A stretch of 47,105 nt of DNA from an uncultured Eubacteriales bacterium (GTDB taxonomy: Bacteria; Bacillota; Clostridia; Christensenellales; UBA1242), in assembly GCA_949001935.1 (NCBI GenBank), contig CARJLX010000006.1, positions 1-47,105 of the forward strand, in the 5' to 3' direction. Position numbers and translations under genes: made by a program. Shown here one piece after another: positions 41,298 through 47,105 of the stretch. A model generated the notes under the pieces. That model was not told where the DNA came from, searched no databases, and was given only the letters and a program-made list of their open reading frames with translations. The first letter of the stretch is position 1, and each line of letters starts with the position of its first letter.

Positions 41298-43052
41298 ATG
41301 GAAAAAGTAAAAAAAACAAGCAAAATAAAACAATATTATCAATTAGTTGAACCACATAAATGGATTTTGGTTATTCTTTATGCAATTCAAATAGCACATG
41401 TTGCTTTGAAAGCAGTAACCACAATATTCACAGCAAGAATTATTGTAGGTGTATATCAAGGTATAGAAACTGGAGATTTTTCATACGCTTATGAAAATTT
41501 ATTTTTAGAGTTTTTGTTTATCTTTTTACGTAATGTTTTCACCTGGCTAAATTATATTACATATAACCGAATGTTTAGACAAAACTTTCTAAATATTCAA
41601 TCTAAAACTATTAATAAAATACTAAATGCTAGTCAATCAAATTTTACTTCAACAAGCCGAGAAAAAATTCAAAATATTTTAGTTGCTGATGTTGATACAC
41701 TTGCCTGCTACCCTGATAGCATTTGTACAAAATCCTGTAAAGTTATTCAGGCAATAATTTCTCTTGTGATTGTGGCACAAGCAAATATTTGGGTTGCACT
41801 TATATTACTTATCACTTGTGGAATAAACTTCTTCATAATCAAATTTATCTATAATAAAGTTGCCTTCTACAAGAAAAAACAAAGTGAAGCCTGTGATGTT
41901 ATATATGAAGAAGCAAATCGTATAATGAGAAATAAAGAAATTATCAATGAGTTTCATGTTGGGCGTAATTATGACAAATCCTTTAAAGAAAAATGTTTGG
42001 CTTACACAAAAGCCGACAAAAAGCGATATACTTGGGTTGGAGTAAAGGAAAGTTGGTTCTATATTTATTATAATTTGGTTGTTGCAATCCTAACTGCTGC
42101 CATGATTTTCCTTGTTTCAAAAGGTGGAGTTTCAATGGAATTATACCTTATAGTAGTACCTTACTTCTTAAGCGTAACTGAATTATTCAATTCTTTCTTT
42201 GAAATAACAAACACAATTTCATTTAAAAATGTTTCTCTTTCACGCGTTAACACAATTTTAAATTTCTCTAATGAAGAACTTAGCAAATTTGGAGATATAT
42301 CCGCCAAACTTGGTGGAACAAATATAAGTTTTGTTGGTGTTAATTATGAATGCAAAAATACTACAAGTCCATATTCAGGCTTTTTAAATGATGTGGATAT
42401 TTCCTTCTCACCAAAAAGTATTAATATGGTTTATGGTGAAAAACGCTGTGGCAAAAGATTATTATTCAATATGCTTAGACGCAAAATTCAACCTGATAGT
42501 GGCGTAATTATGCTAGATAATATCAATCTTAACGAATATAAAGCAAAAACATTTAATTCAAATATTTTCTATTGCGTTGCTCATCCTGAATTTATAGATG
42601 GTTCAATTATGGAAAACATGATGGCAATAAACAGAAAAAAGCGAGAAATCTACACAGTTTTCAAATATCTAGATATGTATGACTTGATTATGGCAAAACC
42701 AAACAAATTTAATTCTAAAATTGATAAAACTTTCACTCGTGCTGATAAATTTTTGTTAGGGCTTGCTAGAGCCTTATTGACTGACTGCGACACTCTACTT
42801 ATATACGAAATGCCTGCTCAAATAACCAAACGCGATAAGGCTAAAATATTGACGCTAATACAAAAAATAAGCCGTAAAAAGACAGTAGTTTTCTTTACAT
42901 ACACCGATGCTTTTAGAGAAATGGCAAAAACTATTTATCATATCGAAAATGGTAAAGTTGTAGATATTGATATTAATGGCGAGCCAGACTTTACTCTACT
43001 TGAACAAGAAGAGATAAAATCGATTAAAAAAGCAAATAAAAAACAGCAATAA
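41298..43052 (+). CDS. ABC-transporter-shaped protein with degenerate ATPase motifs
   Basis: A 584-residue protein with the ABC exporter plan: about six membrane helices (20-310) and a C-terminal nucleotide-binding domain (about 345-570). The NBD is broken at every catalytic motif. Walker A reads GEKRCGKR (Gly380 to Arg387), with Arg replacing Ser/Thr. The LSGGQ signature is replaced by FTRADKFLLGLARALL. Walker B is LLIYEMP, with Tyr503 in place of Asp, although Glu504 remains. The switch His is Tyr535 (FFTYTDA). The frame is uninterrupted and close to the normal length, so the protein looks maintained but unlikely to hydrolyse ATP alone. It could be a partner of an active half-transporter or a non-transport relative. 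It ends in a bidirectional terminator. Confidence 0.85.
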   Translation: MEKVKKTSKIKQYYQLVEPHKWILVILYAIQIAHVALKAVTTIFTARIIVGVYQGIETGDFSYAYENLFLEFLFIFLRNVFTWLNYITYNRMFRQNFLNIQSKTINKILNASQSNFTSTSREKIQNILVADVDTLACYPDSICTKSCKVIQAIISLVIVAQANIWVALILLITCGINFFIIKFIYNKVAFYKKKQSEACDVIYEEANRIMRNKEIINEFHVGRNYDKSFKEKCLAYTKADKKRYTWVGVKESWFYIYYNLVVAILTAAMIFLVSKGGVSMELYLIVVPYFLSVTELFNSFFEITNTISFKNVSLSRVNTILNFSNEELSKFGDISAKLGGTNISFVGVNYECKNTTSPYSGFLNDVDISFSPKSINMVYGEKRCGKRLLFNMLRRKIQPDSGVIMLDNINLNEYKAKTFNSNIFYCVAHPEFIDGSIMENMMAINRKKREIYTVFKYLDMYDLIMAKPNKFNSKIDKTFTRADKFLLGLARALLTDCDTLLIYEMPAQITKRDKAKILTLIQKISRKKTVVFFTYTDAFREMAKTIYHIENGKVVDIDINGEPDFTLLEQEEIKSIKKANKKQQ

Positions 43053-43065
43053 CTTGCTGTTTTTT
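43038..43065. terminator. Bidirectional terminator after the ABC-like gene
   Basis: A perfect 12-base stem AAAAAACAGCAA / TTGCTGTTTTTT with loop TAAC; the stop codon is in the loop. It also serves the convergent gene. Confidence 0.88.
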
Positions 43066-43501
43066 ACATATTATCAATTTCTTGTGCTGTAAATTTTTCA
43101 CCAGAAAATTTAATTTCGCTATTTTCAATTTCGTCAGGAACTTTTTCACCTTTAGCCAAACCATAGACCATAACTTTGACAGGCACTGAGGTTTGAATCT
43201 TATTAGTTACAAACCTAGCTGTGTTTGTCAAAACGCTAAAAGCAACAGCCTCTTTTACCATTTCATCAGGAATTTGATCAACAACATCGATTGAAAATAC
43301 TCTTAATATTTGGCTATATCCCATTGGCACTTGTGCTGTTATCTTTCCAAGTTTAATAAGTTTTGGTGTCTTAATTTTACTCTTAATTGCAGTATCAACT
43401 CTAGTCAAAGAAACATCCTCAACTTTTAAATATCTATGTCCTTTAATAGCTCTAATTTGTTTTGCTCTTTTAAGTAATTCTTCCTTCTCCAACTTTATCA
43501 T
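43064..43501 (-). CDS. Unknown small protein with a perfect promoter
   Basis: A 145-residue protein: MIKLEKEELLKRAKQIRAIKG at the start, then two strand-rich stretches (SKIKTPKLIKLGKITAQVP and VKVMVYGLAKGEKVPDE) with RVFSIDVVDQIPDEMVKEA between. There is no membrane segment or catalytic motif. I start it at the ATG at 43501, which follows GGGAGGG at good spacing; longer in-frame starts would overlap the promoter. The -10/-35 boxes are perfect, so it is probably well expressed. No family recognised. Confidence 0.68.
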   Translation of the reverse strand: MIKLEKEELLKRAKQIRAIKGHRYLKVEDVSLTRVDTAIKSKIKTPKLIKLGKITAQVPMGYSQILRVFSIDVVDQIPDEMVKEAVAFSVLTNTARFVTNKIQTSVPVKVMVYGLAKGEKVPDEIENSEIKFSGEKFTAQEIDNM

Positions 43502-43523
43502 TATGCCCTCCCAATATATAAAT

Positions 43524-43552
43524 ATTATATAACTTTTATTTTCCTTTGTCAA
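43524..43552 (-). promoter_or_regulatory. Perfect consensus sigma-A promoter of the small unknown gene
   Basis: On the minus strand TTGACA (43552-43547), a 17-base spacer and TATAAT (43529-43524), 22 bases before the ATG. Confidence 0.9.
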
Positions 43553-43570
43553 TACCCCAATTATATTAAT

Positions 43571-43597
43571 AAAAAACACGGAAAAACCGTGTTTTTT
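43571..43597 (-). terminator. Terminator of the nrdD-nrdG operon
   Basis: AAAAAACACGG / CCGTGTTTTTT around a five-base loop, three bases beyond the nrdG stop. Confidence 0.88.
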
Positions 43598-43599
43598 GA

Positions 43600-44094
43600 T
43601 TAAGCTTCAAATAAAATAATTTTATTTTCTTTCAATGATTTTTGAACATCAATAACGCGTTGATTTGATGAGCCTTTCCATTTAAGCATTGGGCTATATT
43701 TTTCTTCCTCAAATTGCCCATCAACAAGCACATCAATATATTTGATTGCTTCTTTATCTTTTAAATCTCTGTCAAATAAAAAGCCTGTCCAAACCCAAAC
43801 ACTTTTATTTGGGTATTTTTCTTTAAACGCCTTAGCTAATTTACCTGATGCTTCAATATTCTTTGGATGTAAAGGTTCTCCACCCAAGATTGAAAGTCCT
43901 TCAATAAAATCTTTATCAGCAAGCTCTAAAACTCGTGCAATAGTTTCATCAGTAAAAAGCTTTCCTCCATTAAAATCGTGAGTTTCAGGATTAAAACAAT
44001 TTTTGCAATTAAAACAACATCCTTGCATAAAAATTGAAACTCTAACGCCTGGTCCATTTGATATATCCATTTTACGGATTTTGTTATATCTCAT
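43600..44094 (-). CDS. nrdG: Anaerobic ribonucleotide reductase activating enzyme
   Basis: A 164-residue radical-SAM activase that installs the glycyl radical on NrdD. The cluster motif C-x3-C-x2-C is in MQGCCFNCKNCFN near residue 26. SILGGEPLHPKN near 66 is the GGEP motif, and WVWTGFLFD near 100 is also typical. Length is normal. It starts two bases after the nrdD stop, so the pair is translated together. Confidence 0.95.
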   Translation of the reverse strand: MRYNKIRKMDISNGPGVRVSIFMQGCCFNCKNCFNPETHDFNGGKLFTDETIARVLELADKDFIEGLSILGGEPLHPKNIEASGKLAKAFKEKYPNKSVWVWTGFLFDRDLKDKEAIKYIDVLVDGQFEEEKYSPMLKWKGSSNQRVIDVQKSLKENKIILFEA

Positions 44095-44096
44095 TT

Positions 44097-46256
44097 TTAT
44101 TCCTCATCATCTTTATTATCTAAGTGAATTACACGCTCCTTAATTTCTTGAGTCCTACCCTTATTCCAGAAATTAGTTCCAATATAGCCACATGTTCTTC
44201 TTGCAACATTAAGTTTGTCATGATCACGATTACCACAATTTGGACAATACCACTCTAAATTATCATCAATCTTGATTTCTCCGTCAAAACCACAAACTTG
44301 GCAATAATCGGATTTAGAATTGATTTCAGCATACATGATATTATCATAAATAAACTTAATAACTTCCATAACTGCTTTTATATTTCCTGTAAGGTTTGGA
44401 GCTTCAATATAAGATATAGCTCCGCCAGGGCTAAGTCTTTGGAACTCACTTTCAAGTTTTAACTTAGTGAAAGCATCAATCTCTTCAAACACAGGCACAT
44501 GGTATGAATTTGTAATATATGCCCTATCTGTTATACCTTCGATTGTCCCAAAACGCTTCTTTAAGCATTTAGCAAATTTATAAGTTGTAGACTCAATAGG
44601 AGTACCATAAACACTGTAGTCAATGTCCTCAGCCTTCTTCCATTCATTACATTTATCTACCATATGTTGCATAACTTTAAGACCAAATTCCTTGCCCTTG
44701 CCGTTATCTGTGTGGCTGTGTCCGGTCATAAATTTAACAGTTTCATAAAGTCCAGCATAACCAAGAGAAATTGTAGAATAACCATGATGTAAAAGTTCAT
44801 GTATACTTTCACCTTTCTTAAGTCTTGCCAAAGCTCCATGTTGCCATAAAATTGGTGCTACATCGCTTGTCACGCCACTTAAACGCTTGTGTCTAATTTG
44901 TAATGCCCTGTGACACATTTCAAGACGCTCGTCAAATATATTCCAGAAATTATCTAAATCTTTGTCAGAAGATAAAGCAACATCTATAAGGTTAATTGTC
45001 ACAACACCTTGATTAAATCTACCATAATATTTAGCTTTACCATTCTCATCTACATAAGGCGTTAAAAATGATCTACATCCCATACATGGATAGCATTGAC
45101 CATCTCCATTTTTATCTATTTTAAGTTGCTTCATAACCTTTTCAGAGATATAGTCAGGGACCATTCGCTTAGCACTACATTCTGCTGCAAGTTGTGTTAA
45201 ATAATAATATTTACCATCTTCCTTAATATTATCTTCTTCCAAAACATACAAAAGTTTTGGGAATGCTGGAGTTATATAAACACCTTTTTCATTTTTCATT
45301 CCCTTAATTCTTTGATTTAAAACTTCTTCAATAACAAGTGCAAGTTCTTCTTTATATTCATCTGTTTCACCCAAATACATGCAAACAGAAAGGAAAGGTG
45401 CTTGACCATTTGTTGTTGTCATAGAGTTAATTTGATATTGAAAAGTTTGTACTCCATCTGTAATTTCTTTCTTTAAATCTTCCTTAGCAAATTTCTCGCA
45501 TTCCTCTTTAGAAAGACCTCTTGACTCATATCTCTTTAAGTGATAATAATAACTATCTCTAACAAAAGGAGCAAGGTGAGTTAACGTGATTGTAGCACCA
45601 CCATATTGGCTTGAAGAAACTGCAGTAATAAGTTGAGTTGCAATTGTCATAGCAGTCAAAAATCTGTGTGGCTTTTCAATCATAACGCTATTGATTGTAG
45701 TCCCGTTTTGAAGCATATCCTCCAAATTGATTAAATCGCAATTGTGCAATGCACTTTGAGCAAAGTAGTCAGCATCGTGGAAGTGAATTATTCCTTCATC
45801 GTGAGCAGAAACAATGTCTTCAGGCAATAGAAAACGACGAGTAATATCTGTACTTGTTATGCCTGCAATATAATCTCTTTGCGTAGTCACAATTTTGGCA
45901 TTCTTATTAGAATTTTCTGTGTTCCAATATTCACTCTCTCCATCAATAAGTTCTTTAATTGCAAGATCCGTTGAATTTGCCTTTCTTACAAGCTCTCTTG
46001 TATAGCGATAAACGATATATTTCTTAGCAAGCTCAAAGTGTCCAAACTCCATCAATTTTTTCTCAATAATGTCTTGAATGTCTTCAACAAGCAATCTTTT
46101 CTTTCCAAGAGATTGAATATGATTAAGTATTGCCTTAATCTCACTAGCTGAAGCTTGTTCACCTTCATCCAAACCTACATTAGCCTTTTCAATGGCAGTT
46201 TTAATTTTTGTAGGATCATAATCAACAAATGTCCCATTTCTTTTGATAACTTGCAT
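44097..46256 (-). CDS. nrdD: Anaerobic (class III) ribonucleoside-triphosphate reductase
   Basis: A 719-residue glycyl-radical enzyme that makes dNTPs without oxygen. Its N-terminal ATP-cone (MQVIKRNGTFVDYDPTKIKT...) is the allosteric site. The C-terminal zinc site is four Cys in two pairs (CQVCGF and CPNCGN). The glycyl radical sits in RTCGYIG, followed by TNFWNKGR. The active-site Cys region is in the central barrel (CMGCRSF). I start it at the ATG at 46256 because GGAGG lies just upstream; an in-frame ATG 23 codons earlier has none and lies nearer the regulator boxes. Confidence 0.96.
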   Translation of the reverse strand: MQVIKRNGTFVDYDPTKIKTAIEKANVGLDEGEQASASEIKAILNHIQSLGKKRLLVEDIQDIIEKKLMEFGHFELAKKYIVYRYTRELVRKANSTDLAIKELIDGESEYWNTENSNKNAKIVTTQRDYIAGITSTDITRRFLLPEDIVSAHDEGIIHFHDADYFAQSALHNCDLINLEDMLQNGTTINSVMIEKPHRFLTAMTIATQLITAVSSSQYGGATITLTHLAPFVRDSYYYHLKRYESRGLSKEECEKFAKEDLKKEITDGVQTFQYQINSMTTTNGQAPFLSVCMYLGETDEYKEELALVIEEVLNQRIKGMKNEKGVYITPAFPKLLYVLEEDNIKEDGKYYYLTQLAAECSAKRMVPDYISEKVMKQLKIDKNGDGQCYPCMGCRSFLTPYVDENGKAKYYGRFNQGVVTINLIDVALSSDKDLDNFWNIFDERLEMCHRALQIRHKRLSGVTSDVAPILWQHGALARLKKGESIHELLHHGYSTISLGYAGLYETVKFMTGHSHTDNGKGKEFGLKVMQHMVDKCNEWKKAEDIDYSVYGTPIESTTYKFAKCLKKRFGTIEGITDRAYITNSYHVPVFEEIDAFTKLKLESEFQRLSPGGAISYIEAPNLTGNIKAVMEVIKFIYDNIMYAEINSKSDYCQVCGFDGEIKIDDNLEWYCPNCGNRDHDKLNVARRTCGYIGTNFWNKGRTQEIKERVIHLDNKDDEE

Positions 46257-46328
46257 TTTTAAACCTCCATAATTCAAGTCTTTCATTGACGATTTTACAA
46301 CATTATATATATGTTTGTCAAACAATTT

Positions 46329-46376
46329 TTACTATATATTGTATTTAATTTTGTAAGAAAAATCAATATATTGTGG
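46329..46376 (-). promoter_or_regulatory. Two NrdR-type boxes upstream of nrdD
   Basis: The NrdR consensus is acaCwATATwTwGtgt. Box 1 (46329-46344) TTACTATATATTGTAT and box 2 (46361-46376) AATCAATATATTGTGG each match at 13 of 16 positions. Their 32-base spacing (about three helical turns) matches known NrdR pairs. NrdR represses ribonucleotide reductase genes when dATP is abundant. nrdR itself is outside the window. Confidence 0.72.
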
Positions 46377-46438
46377 TTTTGAAGATTTTTACAAAATTCA
46401 AATCCCTTATAAAATCTACCCTCTTGTTATAAAAAGAT

Positions 46439-46466
46439 AACCTAACTATCGTAAGATAGGAAGGTT
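46439..46466. other. Two-step hairpin between nrdD and rplQ
   Basis: AACCT, then CTATC, loop GTAA, GATAG, then AGGTT form two 5-base stems around a small internal loop. It has no U-run, so it is not a clear terminator. It lies outside both the NrdR boxes and the rplQ terminator. Purpose unknown; the rest of 46257-46517 holds no gene. Confidence 0.4.
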
Positions 46467-46488
46467 AAAATTTCTAGTTTTTTAAAAT

Positions 46489-46516
46489 AAAAAATACGCT
46501 TAAAAGCGTATTTTTT
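46489..46516 (-). terminator. Terminator of the rpoA-rplQ operon
   Basis: A perfect 13-base stem AAAAAATACGCTT / AAGCGTATTTTTT with a two-base loop, one base beyond the rplQ stop. Confidence 0.9.
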
Positions 46517-46517
46517 A

Positions 46518-47027
46518 TTAAATCAATTCAATAATTACCATTTCAGCGGCATCACCACGGCGTTGACCGAGTTTGATAATTCTAGTGTATCCACCACCTT
46601 GACCAACTTCTTTAGCACGTTTAGCATATTTTGGTGCATAAACATTAAATATTTTCTCAAGTAATGGATGATTAATTCCTTCAGTTCTTGCCTTGAAAGC
46701 GTCAATAGACTCTTTTGGGAGTCTTTGTTCTTGACGGTCGTATACATAAGACATAATCTTTCTACGTGCTTGAAGTTTCTTTGGTCCATCATTAACAACT
46801 TCTGTCTTAACTTTAACACCCTTATCATCTTTAATCTCTTTAGTCACTTTAACAGTGTCTTCATAAGTGTTCATTGCAAGAGTGATGAGTTTTTCAGCTT
46901 GAGATCTAACAGATTTAGCTTTAGCAGCAGTTGTTTCAATTTTACCAAACCAAAGAAGGTCAGACACAAGTCCACGAACAAGTGCATTAGTTTCTTTTGA
47001 AGGTCTTCCTAATTTTTGGTTAGTCAT
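46518..47027 (-). CDS. rplQ: Ribosomal protein L17 with a central insertion
   Basis: A 169-residue L17 of the large ribosomal subunit. The family start KLGRPSKETNALVRGLVSDLL, the AEKLITLA helix, LQARRKIMSYV and the end GGYTRIIKLGQRRGDAAEMVIIEL are all present. Between LITLA and LQARR there is an extra stretch of about 25-30 residues rich in Lys, Asp and Val (VTKEIKDDKGVKVKTEVVND), so it is clearly longer than the roughly 120-residue Bacillus L17. Longer L17 forms with charged insertions occur in some clades, so this is a lineage marker. AAAAGGAG precedes the ATG. Confidence 0.95.
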   Translation of the reverse strand: MTNQKLGRPSKETNALVRGLVSDLLWFGKIETTAAKAKSVRSQAEKLITLAMNTYEDTVKVTKEIKDDKGVKVKTEVVNDGPKKLQARRKIMSYVYDRQEQRLPKESIDAFKARTEGINHPLLEKIFNVYAPKYAKRAKEVGQGGGYTRIIKLGQRRGDAAEMVIIELI

Positions 47028-47046
47028 AATTTTCTCCTTTTAAAGT

Positions 47047-47105
47047 TTAGTCTTCGTCTTTACGAAGTGAAAGTCCATAACTTTCAAGTTTTTGAATAAC
47101 CTCAT
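47047..47105 (-). CDS. rpoA: RNA polymerase alpha subunit, C-terminal end (partial)
   Basis: The minus-strand frame ending with TAA at 47047 reads EVIQKLESYGLSLRKDED, the usual last residues of alpha (end of the C-terminal domain). The rest lies beyond the window. Directly upstream of rplQ, as in nearly all bacteria. Confidence 0.9.
   Translation of the reverse strand, partial: EVIQKLESYGLSLRKDED

Noticed and set aside
46439..46466. A riboswitch upstream of nrdD
   Set aside because: Only a small two-stem hairpin is visible, outside the NrdR boxes, with no conserved core or terminator switch recognisable.

Overview
The window comes from an AT-rich, anaerobic, endospore-lineage Bacillota chromosome, most likely an uncultured gut-type Clostridia. 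The evidence is spoIIE and a SipL/DUF3794 protein (sporulation), veg, an oxygen-sensitive class III ribonucleotide reductase (nrdD/nrdG), pyruvate phosphate dikinase, Firmicutes-style gene order (priA-def-fmt-rlmN-rsgA-rpe; rplQ-rpoA) and consensus sigma-A promoters. UGA is used as a stop (fmt/rlmN and rlmN/rsgA overlap as ATGA), so the code is standard. No order or genus can be fixed from this sequence alone.

Layout. Positions 1-3.1 kb are the right end of an integrated mobile element. It holds the C-terminus of a cytosine-5 DNA methyltransferase, an unknown small protein, a tyrosine-recombinase paralog that has lost its catalytic residues, an excisionase-like HTH protein and an intact tyrosine integrase. 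These lead into a tRNA-Arg(TCG) whose 3' half faces the element. Two truncated tRNA-Arg 5' halves lie just beyond it. From 3.5 to 6.1 kb there is a stand-alone VirD4/TraG coupling ATPase, then two tRNA-Leu(CAG) sequences of which one sits inside the D-loop of the other. From 6 to 11 kb, on the minus strand, are spoIIE and a disrupted GLUG-repeat secreted protein with a nine-G tract just after its signal peptide. From 11 to 15.2 kb are a guanylate-kinase-like gene, a CaCA cation exchanger, a SipL-like protein, veg and a frameshifted HTH gene.

Positions 15.3-22 kb hold one minus-strand housekeeping operon: priA, NUDIX, def, fmt, rlmN, rsgA, rpe. It joins replication restart, removal and addition of the formyl group, rRNA modification and ribosome assembly; the rsmB and prpC/prkC genes usual in this cluster are absent. 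After it come an N-formylglutamate-amidohydrolase-like gene, rpoZ, an orphan gene with a perfect promoter, and ppdK. Positions 26.7-31.9 kb are accessory: a DUF6883-like/DUF4926-like toxin-immunity candidate pair, a second NUDIX gene, alr, and two neighbouring unknown proteins that share a repeated W/YY-rich C-terminal motif. From 31.9 to 34.4 kb is a cadC-cadA metal-resistance operon with a clear promoter/operator. Then follow a zincin next to uvrC, tmk, an M16-like peptidase, a membrane protein, a methyltransferase and an ABC-transporter-shaped protein whose ATPase motifs are all degenerate. The window ends with nrdD-nrdG behind two NrdR-type boxes, and with rplQ and the end of rpoA.

Most promising for new biology: (1) the integration module pairing an active and a 'dead' recombinase; (2) the tRNA nested inside a tRNA; (3) the poly-G contingency-like locus; (4) the pseudo-ABC transporter; (5) the two-gene family with the repeated motif. 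All calls come from reading the sequence; no database search was possible.
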